Positions 45,756 to 58,770 of a stretch of DNA of 64,000 nucleotides are shown here, one piece after another (the first letter of the stretch is position 1; each line of letters starts with the position of its first letter). The position numbers were made by a program, and so were the translations under genes. A model generated the notes under the pieces. The model searched no databases. It was given only the letters and a program-made list of their open reading frames with translations, and was not told the origin of the DNA. Source of the DNA: Deltaproteobacteria bacterium (lineage in GTDB: Bacteria; Desulfobacterota; Deferrisomatia; Deferrisomatales; JACRMM01); contig JACRMM010000003.1 in the NCBI GenBank assembly GCA_016214985.1, positions 38,679 to 102,678 of the forward strand. The letters run 5' to 3'.

Positions 45756-47219
45756 TCAGAAATACCGACGGCGGCTCGACGAAGAGAGGATTCCCATGGC
45801 CTCCCGGTACTTGCTCACGGTGCGGCGGGCAATCTTGAGGCCGAACTCCTTCACCAGGATCTCCGCGATCTGGAGATCGCTCAGGGGCTCGGTCGGCTCC
45901 TCCCGAGAGACGATATCCCGGATCCGGGCCTTGACGCTCCGGCTGGCCAGATCTTCTCCGTCGCGCCGCTGGATCGCGCTGGAGAAGAAGAACTTGAGCT
46001 CAAACGTCCCCTGGGGCGTGTGCATGTACTTGCTCGTCGTGACCCGGCTCACCGTGGACTCGTGCATGCCGATGTCCTCGGCCACGTCGCGCAGGATCAG
46101 GGGCCGCAGGTACCCGATGCCGCGGTCGAGAAACTCCCTTTGGAAGGTCACGATCGACTGGGCGACCTTGTAGAGGGTCTGCTGGCGCTGGTGAATGCTC
46201 TTGATGAGCCAGAGCGCCGACTGCATCCTCTCCTGGATGTACCCGCGCGCCTCCTTGCCCTGAGGCGTGTCGTTTTGGAGAAGGCTCTGATAGTACGGGG
46301 AGACCCGCAGCCGAGGGAGCCCCTCTTCGTTGAGCCGGATCACGTACTCGTCGCCTTCGCGGCTCACGTAGACGTCCGGAACGACGTAGTCGATCCGCGC
46401 GGTCGAGAAGTCGCGGCCGGGCCGGGGCTCCAGGGACGAGATCTCGCGCGCTGCGTCCACGGCCTCCTCGAAGGTGATGTCGAGCTCCTTGCACAGCCTC
46501 TTGTAGTTCTTGGTCTCCAGGTGCCGCAGGCCCTCTTCGATGACTCGGCGGACAATATCTCCGAGCCCCTTTTCTTCCGCCTGTCGGCGCAGGCACTCCC
46601 GGAGGTCACGAGACGCCACCCCTACCGGGTCGAAATCCTGAACCACGGCGAGCACCGCCTCCACGCGCTCCACCGGAGCGCCGGCCATCTCCGAGACCTC
46701 TTCGACGGTGGCCCTCAGATACCCATCGTCGTCCACATTGCCGACGACGACCACGCCGATCTCCTGATCCTGGGGCTCCAGGGCGCTCAGGCGCAGTTGC
46801 CACAGCAGGTGGTCGTGAAGGGTTGTCTCGGGGGCGAGGAAGCTCTCGACCGACGGGCGGTCGTCGTCGCGGTCGATGGGACCCTCGGAGAGGGGGGTCA
46901 GGTCGTAGTGGGCGAGATACTGCTCCCAGTCGAACTCCGGGGGTTGGACCTCGGGCGACTCCGTCGCCGCGGGGACGAGCGGCTCCGCCTCGCCGCGGGC
47001 CACGGCCTCGGCCTCGATCTCGGTCTCCACGGAGGGCGCGTCGTCCTCCTTGAGCTCGTCCAGGAGCGGGTTGGCCTCCATCTCCTCCTGGATCCGATCC
47101 ACCAACTCCAGACGCGAGAGTTGGAGGAGCTTGATCGCCTGCTGGAGCTGGGGCGTCATCACCAGCTCTTGCGTGAGGCGGAGCTCCTGGTTCAGATGTT
47201 GACGGATCTCGAGCGCCAT
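45756..47219 (-). CDS. rpoN: RNA polymerase sigma-54 factor
   Basis: 487 residues: Gln/Leu-rich activator region (LTQELVMTPQLQQAIKLLQL), an acidic linker, the core-binding domain, and the DNA-binding part with the RpoN box ARRTVSKYREAM close to the C-terminus. Complete. The gene follows lptB by 6 bases, the common arrangement in proteobacteria. No convincing -12/-24 promoter was found in the window, so its targets lie elsewhere. Confidence 0.97.
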   Translation of the reverse strand: MALEIRQHLNQELRLTQELVMTPQLQQAIKLLQLSRLELVDRIQEEMEANPLLDELKEDDAPSVETEIEAEAVARGEAEPLVPAATESPEVQPPEFDWEQYLAHYDLTPLSEGPIDRDDDRPSVESFLAPETTLHDHLLWQLRLSALEPQDQEIGVVVVGNVDDDGYLRATVEEVSEMAGAPVERVEAVLAVVQDFDPVGVASRDLRECLRRQAEEKGLGDIVRRVIEEGLRHLETKNYKRLCKELDITFEEAVDAAREISSLEPRPGRDFSTARIDYVVPDVYVSREGDEYVIRLNEEGLPRLRVSPYYQSLLQNDTPQGKEARGYIQERMQSALWLIKSIHQRQQTLYKVAQSIVTFQREFLDRGIGYLRPLILRDVAEDIGMHESTVSRVTTSKYMHTPQGTFELKFFFSSAIQRRDGEDLASRSVKARIRDIVSREEPTEPLSDLQIAEILVKEFGLKIARRTVSKYREAMGILSSSSRRRYF

Positions 47220-47225
47220 GGCACC

Positions 47226-47960
47226 TCAGTCAAGCCGAAACCCTTCTCCAAGATAGACCGAGCGGGCCCTGGGGCTTCGGACGATGGCTTCCGGGTTTCC
47301 TTCCTCCAGCACCGTGCCCCGGTCCACGATGTAGGCGCGATCACAAACGCCCAAGGTTTCCCTGACGTTATGGTCGCTGAGTATGACACCGAACCCCATG
47401 GCTTTCAATTGCAATATCCGGTCCCGGATCTCGGAGATGGCGATCGGATCGATGCCAGCGAAGGGCTCATCGAGCAGAATGAACGCCGGGTCGGCGGCCA
47501 GCGCCCGCGCGATTTCGACCCGGCGGCGCTCGCCCCCGGACAGGAAGTGGGCCTTGCGGTGGGCGAGGTGCTCGATCGAAAGGGCCTGGAGGGCGCGGAC
47601 CGTTCTCTCCTTTGCCTCATCGGCTCGAAGCCCGCGCGCCTCGAGCACGGCGTAGACGTTCTGCCGGACCGTCAGGCGGCGAAAGACGCTCGGCTCCTGG
47701 GGAAGGTAGCCGATTCCCCGGCGGGCCCTCAGGTACATCGGCAGGCGGCTGACGTCCTCGCTCCCCAGCAGCACCTCGCCTTCGTCGGGACGCACGAGGC
47801 CCACGATCATATAGAACGTGGTGGTCTTGCCGGCGCCGTTCGGTCCCAGGAGGCCGACGATCTCGCCCCGCTCCACCGACAGGTCCACGCCGGCCACCAC
47901 GGCCTTCCCGCCGTAACGCTTGACGAGCCCACGGGCCGAGAGGCGGGCGGGCCCGGTCAC
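47226..47960 (-). CDS. lptB: LPS export ABC transporter ATP-binding protein
   Basis: 244 residues: Walker A GPNGAGKT (39-46), Q-loop YLPQEPSVFRRLTV, signature LSGGERRRVEIARAL, Walker B FILLDEPFAGIDP and switch His SDHNVRETL. Powers LptFG-driven LPS extraction from the inner membrane; lptF/lptG are not in the window. Overlaps lptA by four bases. Confidence 0.97.
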   Translation of the reverse strand: MTGPARLSARGLVKRYGGKAVVAGVDLSVERGEIVGLLGPNGAGKTTTFYMIVGLVRPDEGEVLLGSEDVSRLPMYLRARRGIGYLPQEPSVFRRLTVRQNVYAVLEARGLRADEAKERTVRALQALSIEHLAHRKAHFLSGGERRRVEIARALAADPAFILLDEPFAGIDPIAISEIRDRILQLKAMGFGVILSDHNVRETLGVCDRAYIVDRGTVLEEGNPEAIVRSPRARSVYLGEGFRLD

Positions 47961-48460
47961 TGGGCGGCGCCTCCCTCACCCTTCGCCGGCGGATAGATCA
48001 CGGCCTTCGCACCCTCGACCACGCTTCGGTCCTCGGCGAGGTAGAGCGTGATCTTGTCGCCGGCCACAACGTCCTTACCCCGCCACACCTTCGGGCTTCC
48101 GGTAAGGACCGCGACCCCCTGGACCGCGTCGTACACCGCCTCGTCTCCGGCCGCCACGATGTCGCCCTTGTGAAGCCGCACGCTGCCCTTGGCTTTCACG
48201 GAGCGAATCTCGCGGGTCTTCGGATCGGCGCGGACCTCGACCCGGTCGGCGTGGAGGGTGACCTCGCCCTGGCGGGCGGCCACATCTCCCTGGAACACGA
48301 CCACGTTGTCCGCCGCCAGGAGGTCCATGCTGCGCGCTTCGACCTGGAGCGGCTCGGAGCCGGTCTTCCAGGACGCCGGGGGCTTGTCGAGGGCGGCCGC
48401 CGGCACCGTGGCGGCGATCACCAGCAGCAGGACCAGGCCGAGGCCCGGGATCCCCTTCAC
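47957..48460 (-). CDS. lptA: LPS transport periplasmic protein LptA
   Basis: 167 residues: signal peptide (hydrophobic LGLVLLLVIAATVPAAA), then an OstA/jellyroll domain (VVVFQGDVAARQGEVTLHAD, SVKAKGSVRLHKGD, VLTGSPKVWRGKDVVAGD). Bridges LPS across the periplasm. GTG 48460 is the start, in a GTGA overlap with the lptC stop. Confidence 0.9.
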   Translation of the reverse strand: MKGIPGLGLVLLLVIAATVPAAALDKPPASWKTGSEPLQVEARSMDLLAADNVVVFQGDVAARQGEVTLHADRVEVRADPKTREIRSVKAKGSVRLHKGDIVAAGDEAVYDAVQGVAVLTGSPKVWRGKDVVAGDKITLYLAEDRSVVEGAKAVIYPPAKGEGGAAQ

Positions 48461-49011
48461 GGCACAGGCTCCGCGCTCAGGGTGGCGCGGACGTCGGACG
48501 TGACGTGGACCGCGCGCCCCTCCACGTCGACCACGAGCCCCCGGCCGGTCACCCTGATCCCCGGCCCGCGAAACTCCACTGGATCCCCGGAACGGATCAT
48601 CCCCGCCCCTCGCTCGTACGTCACCCGGTCGAGCGTCGCCTCGTAGGAGTCCCATTCGACCTTCACGTCTTCCGACAGGCTCACCGTCTCGCCACCCTTC
48701 ACGCCGCCTCGTCCCGCCGTCACCCGCAGGGCCCGGCCCCGTCTCTCGAACACCGCCTGCACTCCCTGGAGCTCACCGGTTTCGCCGGACTCCCACGCCG
48801 AGCCCTCCGCGGCCGAGACCCGCCAGCGGGTTCCGTCCGCGTCCTGCTCGGTCAGCTCCACCCCCCGGAACTGAGAGGGTGCGGGGCGATCCTGGGGCGG
48901 CGGCGCCGGTGCAGGGGCCGGCTTCTGGGAGGTGATGACCCACCCGACGCCCGCGGCCAGGGCCGCGAGAGCGACGGCGGTCCCGGCCAGCGTCGCCTTC
49001 GGTGACCCCAT
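48457..49011 (-). CDS. lptC: LPS export protein LptC
   Basis: 184 residues: N-terminal membrane anchor (ATLAGTAVALAALAAGVGWV), Pro-rich linker, then the LptC jellyroll (FRGVELTEQDADGTRWRVSA, SLSEDVKVEWDSYEATLDRV, and GPGIRVTGRGLVVDVEGRA). ATG 49011 lies 8 bases after the kdsC stop. Low sequence conservation is normal for LptC; position between kdsC and lptA supports the call. Confidence 0.9.
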   Translation of the reverse strand: MGSPKATLAGTAVALAALAAGVGWVITSQKPAPAPAPPPQDRPAPSQFRGVELTEQDADGTRWRVSAAEGSAWESGETGELQGVQAVFERRGRALRVTAGRGGVKGGETVSLSEDVKVEWDSYEATLDRVTYERGAGMIRSGDPVEFRGPGIRVTGRGLVVDVEGRAVHVTSDVRATLSAEPVP

Positions 49012-49019
49012 CCCAGAGA

Positions 49020-49565
49020 TCAACCGCCCGACGAGAGCGGCTCGGGCGAGAAGTACTTGCGGGTTGTCTCCTCCCAGAGCCCCCGTGCCCGCAGGATGGC
49101 TTCGCACACCTCCCTCACGGCTCCACGACCTCCCGCACGGGTCGTCACCCAGTGGACCCGCTCCCGCACGTACTCCGGCGCATCGGGCACGGTCACGGCG
49201 AGCCCCACCTGGAGGAGCACGGGGAGGTCGACGATGTCGTCGCCCGCGAACGCCACCTGCTCCGGCGCAAGCCCCCGGCGACGCAGGATCTCGGACACCA
49301 GCCGGCCTTTGTCCTTGACCCCCTGATGAACCTCGCGAAGGCCGAGCTCCCGGGCGCGATGCTCTACGACCCGACTGCGCCGGCCGGTGACGAGACCGGC
49401 GTCGACCCCGGCGCGCACGAGCATCTTGAGCCCGTGGCCGTCGGTCACGTCGAAGGCCTTGGTCTCCACCCCGTTGTCGTCCAGGACGATGCGCCCGTCG
49501 GTGAGCACACCGTCCACGTCCAGGAGCAGGAGCTCCACGCGGGCGAGCCGCTCTTCGAGCATCAT
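49020..49565 (-). CDS. kdsC: 3-deoxy-D-manno-octulosonate 8-phosphate phosphatase
   Basis: 181 residues, HAD superfamily without cap: LLLLDVDGVLTDG (nucleophile Asp16, Asp18), LVTGRRSRVVEHRA, KGRLVSEIL and FAGDDIVDLPVL. Dephosphorylates Kdo-8-phosphate. The start overlaps the kdsD stop (ATGA; a second ATG follows directly). Confidence 0.96.
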   Translation of the reverse strand: MMLEERLARVELLLLDVDGVLTDGRIVLDDNGVETKAFDVTDGHGLKMLVRAGVDAGLVTGRRSRVVEHRARELGLREVHQGVKDKGRLVSEILRRRGLAPEQVAFAGDDIVDLPVLLQVGLAVTVPDAPEYVRERVHWVTTRAGGRGAVREVCEAILRARGLWEETTRKYFSPEPLSSGG

Positions 49566-50584
49566 CGAAGCCCTGCCCGCACGAGGTCGTGGATGTGCAC
49601 CACGCCGACCACCCGGGGCTCCTCGTCGCAGGCCTCCGGAGCCGGGCACTCGCAACGCCCCGCGACCGGGCGGCCCGACCTCGGCTCGGCCACGAACAGG
49701 CTCGTGATCGCGTGCTTCTCCATGAGCCGCAGGGCCTCGATGGCCCGCGTCCCCGCGAGGACGGCCTTCGGGTGAGAAGTCATCACCGTCGCGGCCGGCA
49801 GGTCCAGGAAGTCGCGACCCTGCTGGAGGCAGCGGCGCAGATCACCGTCGGTGACGATCCCCACGAGCGCTCCTGTCGCCTCGAAGACGCCGGTGAAACC
49901 GAGCCCCTTGCCCGTGATCTCCAGGATCGCCTCCCGCATGGGGGTGTCCGTGAAGACCCGGGGCACCGCATCGCCGGTCCGCATGAGGTCGTCCACCTGG
50001 AGGGTGAGCTGGCGGCCCAGCGAGCCGGCCGGGTGGAACTGGGCGAAGTCCTCGGGCGAAAACCCGCGCCGCTCCATGAGCGCGGCGGCCAGGGCATCGC
50101 CAAGGGCGAGCGTCGCGGTCGTCGACGCCATGGGCGCGAGGTTCAGGGGGCAGGCCTCCCGCTCCACCGCGAGGTACAGCACCACGTCGGCGCGCGCGGC
50201 GAGGGTGGACTTGCGGTTGCCCGTGATCGCGACCAGCCGAAGGTCGAGGCGCCGCAGGACCGGGAGGATCTCCAGCAGCTCCTCGGTCTCCCCCGAGTGG
50301 GACGCGGCCACCACGACGTCGCCCCGGGCCAGGATCCCCAGGTCACCGTGAACGCCCTCGGCCGGGTGAAGGAAGAACGCGGGAGTGCCGGTCGAGGCCA
50401 TGGTCGCCGCAATCTTCTTGCACACGAGCCCGCTCTTGCCCATGCCCGTGAGGATGACCTTGCCCCGGCACGCCTCCAGGAGCTCCACGGCCCGATCGAA
50501 CTCGGGCCCCAAGCCGTCGGCCAGGGCCGTGAGCGCCTCGGCCTCGATCCGCAGTACCCGCCGGCCGGACTCGACGGACGTCAC
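49562..50584 (-). CDS. kdsD: Arabinose-5-phosphate isomerase (KpsF/GutQ type)
   Basis: 340 residues: SIS domain ([52 protein letters not shown]) and two C-terminal CBS domains. Makes arabinose 5-phosphate, the first committed Kdo precursor. Unusual insert [12 protein letters not shown] lies between the last CBS strands (Cys-rich, not seen in E. coli KdsD as I recall). GTG 50584 overlaps the kdsA stop by GTGA. Confidence 0.94.
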   Translation of the reverse strand: MTSVESGRRVLRIEAEALTALADGLGPEFDRAVELLEACRGKVILTGMGKSGLVCKKIAATMASTGTPAFFLHPAEGVHGDLGILARGDVVVAASHSGETEELLEILPVLRRLDLRLVAITGNRKSTLAARADVVLYLAVEREACPLNLAPMASTTATLALGDALAAALMERRGFSPEDFAQFHPAGSLGRQLTLQVDDLMRTGDAVPRVFTDTPMREAILEITGKGLGFTGVFEATGALVGIVTDGDLRRCLQQGRDFLDLPAATVMTSHPKAVLAGTRAIEALRLMEKHAITSLFVAEPRSGRPVAGRCECPAPEACDEEPRVVGVVHIHDLVRAGLR

Positions 50585-51411
50585 GCCGCGCTCCGGCGCG
50601 CCGCGTCGACCGCCAGCACAGAGCGCAGGAGCGGCTCCAGGTCGGCCAGGGCCACGGAGTTGGGGCCGTCGCACAGCGCCCGGTCCGGATCGGGGTGCAC
50701 CTCGGTGAAGAGGGCGTCGATCCCCACCGCCGCGGCCGCTCGTGCCAGGGGTGCAGCCAGGGCGCGGTCGCCCCCTGAGACGCCGCACCCCGCTCCGGGG
50801 AGCTGGACCGAGTGGGTCGCGTCGAAGACCACCGGGCAGCCCAGCGCCGCCAGGCGCGTCATCCCCTGGAAGTCCACGACGAGGTAGTGGTACCCGAAGG
50901 TCGTCCCCCGCTCGGTGAGGATCACCCCGCCCCCCCCGCCGCTCTTTACCTTGTCCACGGCCTGGACCATGTCCTCGGGGGCCAGGAACTGCCCCTTCTT
51001 CACGTTCACGGGCTTGCCGGTCCGGCCCGCCGCGACGAGCAGGTCGGTCTGACGACACAGGAACGCCGGGACCTGCAGACAGTCCAGGACCTCCCCGGCC
51101 CGCTCGGCCTCTTCGGGCGAGTGGACGTCGGAGAGGACCGGTACCCCCACCTCGTCCCGCACGCGGGCGAGGATGCGCAAGCCCTCCCGAAGACCCGGTC
51201 CCCGGAACGATCCCACGCTCGTGCGGTTGGCCTTGTCGTAGGAGCTCTTGAACACGAAGGGGACGCCGAGGCGGCGGGTAAGGGCCCGCAGGGCCCGCGC
51301 GGTGGCCAGAACGAGCTCCTCACTCTCGATCACGCAGGGGCCGGCAATGAGCGCGAGCGGAGCCCCGCCCCCGACCGCGACTCCACCCAGCACGACGGAT
51401 CCGGCGCCCAC
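50581..51411 (-). CDS. kdsA: Kdo-8-phosphate synthase, metal-dependent type
   Basis: Condenses PEP with arabinose 5-phosphate. 276 residues: [13 protein letters not shown] with Cys26 in the metal-ligand position, [57 protein letters not shown] and [17 protein letters not shown]. coli KdsA has Asn where this has Cys, so this is the metal-dependent (Aquifex-like) class. GTG 51411 directly follows the pyrG stop. Confidence 0.95.
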   Translation of the reverse strand: MGAGSVVLGGVAVGGGAPLALIAGPCVIESEELVLATARALRALTRRLGVPFVFKSSYDKANRTSVGSFRGPGLREGLRILARVRDEVGVPVLSDVHSPEEAERAGEVLDCLQVPAFLCRQTDLLVAAGRTGKPVNVKKGQFLAPEDMVQAVDKVKSGGGGGVILTERGTTFGYHYLVVDFQGMTRLAALGCPVVFDATHSVQLPGAGCGVSGGDRALAAPLARAAAAVGIDALFTEVHPDPDRALCDGPNSVALADLEPLLRSVLAVDAARRSAA

Positions 51412-53106
<1,695 letters not shown>

Positions 53107-53907
53107 CTAGCGTCCTGGCGCCCTCGCGTCCTCGCGGGCCTGCCTCCGCCGCAGTGCCGCCTCGGCGCGGGGAAGGTCCTCGGGCCGATCCACGCCCAGG
53201 GACTCACCCACCGCCCGCACGACTCGTATCGTCCAGCCGGCTTCGAGCGCGCGCAGCTGCTCGAGGCTCTCCGCCTGCTCGAGCCTCCCTCGCGGGAGCT
53301 CGCCGAACTCGGAGAGGGCCCGCCGGGTGTATGCGTACACGCCCAGGTGACGAAGCGGCGCCACGTGGGCGCCGGGCGCCGGAGGCTCTCCGCAGCCCCG
53401 GGGCCACGCGTCGCGGTAGTGCGGAATCGGCGCTCGCGAGAAGTAGAGGGCGTCTCCCGCCGCCGCGCACACGACTTTCACCACGTCCGGGTTCCAGAGG
53501 TCGGATGCGGCATCCGGCGCGAAGGGCTGCGCCAGAGTCGCCATCTCTGGGGGGTGCGGGCCGCCGAAGACCGCGACCAGGGCGTCGACGTCGGCCGGAT
53601 CAGCCAGTGGCTCGTCACCCTGGAGGTTGACGTAGACGTCCGCCTCCACCGACCGCGCTGCCTCGGCGACCCGATCGCTTCCACTCGCGCAGTCGGGCGA
53701 CGTCAGAACCGCCTCGGCCCCCGCAGCCCGCGCCGCCTCGGCGATGCCCTCGTCGTCCGTGGCGACGTAGACTCCGGAGAGGGAACGCGCCCTCGAAGCC
53801 GCGGCAATCACCCAGGCGATCATGGGCCGTCCCAGGAGCGGCGCCAGGGGCTTGCCCGGAAAGCGCGTGGAGGCGTAGCGGGCGGGGATCACGGCCACAG
53901 CGCGCAC
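53107..53907 (-). CDS. kdsB: CMP-Kdo synthetase
   Basis: Activates Kdo for lipid A glycosylation. 266 residues: VIPARYASTRFPGKPLAP at the N-terminus (nucleotide loop), ATDDEGIAEAA, VYVNLQGDEPLADP and GVYAYTRRALSEF. First gene of the envelope run, with its own promoter 29 bases upstream. Confidence 0.96.
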   Translation of the reverse strand: MRAVAVIPARYASTRFPGKPLAPLLGRPMIAWVIAAASRARSLSGVYVATDDEGIAEAARAAGAEAVLTSPDCASGSDRVAEAARSVEADVYVNLQGDEPLADPADVDALVAVFGGPHPPEMATLAQPFAPDAASDLWNPDVVKVVCAAAGDALYFSRAPIPHYRDAWPRGCGEPPAPGAHVAPLRHLGVYAYTRRALSEFGELPRGRLEQAESLEQLRALEAGWTIRVVRAVGESLGVDRPEDLPRAEAALRRRQAREDARAPGR

Positions 53908-53935
53908 GGGGCTCCCTTCTGCCTCAAAGGGTCGT

Positions 53936-53965
53936 ACGATACTCGGCGCCCGAAGAGGGTGTCAA
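53936..53965 (-). promoter_or_regulatory. Promoter of kdsB and the Kdo/Lpt operon
   Basis: Minus strand TTGACA (53965-53960), 18-base spacer, TATCGT (53941-53936). The -10 sits in a small palindrome GTATCGTAC-like context. The leader is about 25 bases. Confidence 0.6.
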
Positions 53966-54239
53966 GCGCCCCGGGGCTGTCCAACACGGTCCCCTTCTCA
54001 TCCGGTGGAAGCGGGTCGGACGGGGTTCTCCGGAGGCGAGGCACGCGTTCTTGGCACTGGACCTCGGGGTAGATCGGCAGCGCGGGTCCCTTTGGGATCC
54101 TCAAGGACCAAACGGCGGCGTCGGGATCGTGCCTCGCGGGGAGGAGAACTCCGCCCGGCCCCCTGACGCGGAGATCCCTTTCCGCTCGGGGCAGCCGCGG
54201 GAGACGCCCCTCTCCGCGGACCGCTGGCTAAAAAGGAGC

Positions 54240-54269
54240 TTGACGTCAGGGCCCCCTCTCCGCTATACA
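54240..54269 (+). promoter_or_regulatory. Promoter of the SLOG-like gene
   Basis: TTGACG (54240-54245), 18-base spacer, TATACA (54264-54269). Leader to the ATG at 54331 about 55 bases, with AAGGAAG before the start codon. Confidence 0.65.
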
Positions 54270-54330
54270 AATCGACCCCCTTTGGAACGTAGGACCGCGG
54301 CTCGGGAGCCGAGAGAAAGGAAGCACCCAT

Positions 54331-54879
54331 ATGAAGCCCCAGGAGATCACTCTGTACAGCGGCGGGGCCCGCGGTACGGAAGAGACGTTCGGCGAACTCG
54401 CCGAGAAGCACGGGCTCGCCGAGGTGAACTTCACCTTCGACGGCCACCACATCCAGCGCACGAAGCACACGCAGCGGCTCTCCACCGAGGAGCTCGAGAA
54501 GGGCACCGTGAGCATGGAGGAGGTCTCGAAGCGCCTCCACCGTGACCTCTCGACCCGCCCCTGGATGCGCCAGATCCTCCAGAGCATCTGGCACCAGGTG
54601 AACACCGCCTACCAGGTCTTCGTGGTCGGCGCGATCCAGGGCGACGGCACGGTCACCGGCGGAACCGGCTGGGCCGCCGAGCTCGCGAAGATGTTCAACC
54701 GGCCCCTCCACGTCTTCGACCAGGAGAAGGGCCACTGGTTCACCTGGCGCCAGAACACCTGGGTCGAGGAGATCCCGGTCATCGCCCACTACAAGATCTG
54801 CGGCACCGGCACCCGGCACCTCAACGCCGCCGGCAAGAAGGCGATCGAGGAGCTCTTCGCCCGGTCGTTCCCGGCCTAA
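54331..54879 (+). CDS. SLOG/molybdenum-carrier-like Rossmann protein, function unknown
   Basis: 182 residues, soluble. N-terminal [19 protein letters not shown] resembles the SGGARGAD nucleotide loop of SLOG/DprA-like and YspA proteins; the middle has [28 protein letters not shown] followed by [15 protein letters not shown], like the GGTGWA and VFDQ motifs of proteins annotated as putative molybdenum carriers. SLOG proteins bind or cleave nucleotides or cytokinin-like ligands, or sense nucleotide signals. No partner gene is adjacent: it has its own promoter and a perfect terminator, so it is transcribed alone. The family link is from motif resemblance only. Confidence 0.7.
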   Translation: MKPQEITLYSGGARGTEETFGELAEKHGLAEVNFTFDGHHIQRTKHTQRLSTEELEKGTVSMEEVSKRLHRDLSTRPWMRQILQSIWHQVNTAYQVFVVGAIQGDGTVTGGTGWAAELAKMFNRPLHVFDQEKGHWFTWRQNTWVEEIPVIAHYKICGTGTRHLNAAGKKAIEELFARSFPA

Positions 54880-54900
54880 GCCCCTCCCTCTGTTCGTGCA

Positions 54901-54936
54901 CGGAAGGCCCGGGATCCCCCGGGCCTTCCGCGTTTT
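54901..54936 (+). terminator. Intrinsic terminator of the SLOG-like gene
   Basis: A 13-bp perfect GC-rich stem (54901-54913 with 54918-54930), 4-base loop, then CGTTTT. It starts 22 bases past the stop codon. Confidence 0.85.
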
Positions 54937-55059
54937 CCCGCCCTCGCATCGTTGCGTCGACTCCCTTCGCCTCTGCGCGCCCCTGCGCCGCCGACCTCCT
55001 AGAAGTCGGACGTCCGGTGGAACGCGCCTCCCCGTCGGGGGCCTGTCCTGAAACCCCGC

Positions 55060-55087
55060 TTGCCAACGCGAGGGCCGGGCTTATTGT
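55060..55087 (+). promoter_or_regulatory. Candidate clpB promoter
   Basis: TTGCCA (55060-55065), 16-base spacer, TATTGT (55082-55087); leader about 60 bases. It does not match the sigma32 consensus (CTTGAAA / CCCCAT), and no CIRCE inverted repeat is seen. Confidence 0.45.
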
Positions 55088-55154
55088 ACGGCCCGCGGCC
55101 GCGGGAACGGCCGTGAGCTCAGCAGCCGGTACCGCCCGATCGAGGAGACCCGAG

Positions 55155-57809
<2,655 letters not shown>

Positions 57810-58158
57810 AAGACCTCGAGAGCGAAAGAATCTAACCCGGGGAGGCGCCACGAAGACCGTCGCTCGCAGAGGCGCAGAGGCCGCACAGGAACTCCTGGAG
57901 AGATCTTACTCAGCGCACTCCGCGCCTCGGCGGGAAGAGGATTCTTGTCTCGGCCAGGCGATAAGGGTCTGGGCAGCCGCGTCGCGAGGAGGCGAAGGCC
58001 GGTAGCCCAGTCGGCCACTCCATCGCCGGTCGCTGTTCCGAAGTGTTTGTGCCCATTGACACACGTGAGAAGCGGGGGCATCGTGCGCCCGCCTGAAACC
58101 CTCTGGGCGGCTGTCCCGGAGGAGGCCGCCCACCCTGTGCCTCGCTCGAGGAAGCCCC
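57810..58158. other. Intergenic region between clpB and tetR
   Basis: No gene recognised. Holds a run of CGCAGAGGCGCAGAGG-type words (57870-57885) that resembles a similar motif on the other strand near 54972-54990 (CCTCTGCGCGCCCCTGCG); such words are often dispersed low-complexity intergenic repeats. The only regulatory candidate is the promoter at 58056-58084. Confidence 0.45.
58056..58084 (+). promoter_or_regulatory. Candidate promoter of the TetR gene
   Basis: TTGACA (58056-58061), 17-base spacer containing CACGTG, then CATCGT (58079-58084). The -10 is poor. Leader about 68 bases. Confidence 0.4.
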
Positions 58159-58758
58159 ATGGCGATCCCAGGCCGCATCAACCTCAAGGAGGAGAAGGCC
58201 CGGGCGACCCGGCGCAGGATCCTGGTCGCCGCCACCGAGCTCTTCGCGCGCCAGGGGTTCCACAAGACCACGGTCGTGGACATCGGCGCAGCGATCGGCA
58301 TGACGCAGGGCGCTGTCTTCCACCACTTCGCGACCAAGGAGGCGCTCCTGCTCGCGGTGGTGGAGCGTCTCTCGCGGGGGCTCGAGGCTTACAAGGCGTG
58401 TCTCACCCACCCCGAGGCCGGGTTCGGCCCCACGGTCCGCCGGCTGGTGGACCTGATGGTCGACCACTTCCACCGCGAGCCCGAGGCCACGATCTGCCTG
58501 GCCACCCTGGCCACGGAGTTCGCGGGGAGCGAGGATCCGGTGGTGGGGCGGATCAAGGCCGCGTACGACGGTTTCGCCGACGCCTTCGAAGCCGCGCTCC
58601 GGGGCAACCCGAACGTCAAGGATCCTCGGGCAGCCGGCATTGCCTTCATCGGAGCCGTGCAGGGGATCGCCGTGCAAGGGCTCCTGCGGGAAAACGACGC
58701 CGAAGCTCGCATCGACCAGCTCGCCGAGGCGTTCCTCGGGATGCTGAGCCCCTGGTGA
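58159..58758 (+). CDS. TetR/AcrR-family transcriptional regulator
   Basis: 199 residues: N-terminal helix-turn-helix (RRRILVAATELFARQGFHKT, VVDIGAAIGMTQGAVFHHFATKEALL) and a C-terminal ligand/dimer domain typical of AcrR types (TICLATLATEFAG). Target unknown; no efflux pump is adjacent, the neighbour ychF converges on it with a 12-base gap. Confidence 0.9.
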   Translation: MAIPGRINLKEEKARATRRRILVAATELFARQGFHKTTVVDIGAAIGMTQGAVFHHFATKEALLLAVVERLSRGLEAYKACLTHPEAGFGPTVRRLVDLMVDHFHREPEATICLATLATEFAGSEDPVVGRIKAAYDGFADAFEAALRGNPNVKDPRAAGIAFIGAVQGIAVQGLLRENDAEARIDQLAEAFLGMLSPW

Positions 58759-58770
58759 GGGCCGCTTCGC

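Larger units (their letters stand above)
53908..54330. other. Divergent promoter region between kdsB and the SLOG-like gene
   Basis: Contains the kdsB promoter (minus) and the SLOG-like gene promoter (plus), separated by about 270 bases in which I see no gene or clear regulatory repeat. Confidence 0.5.
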
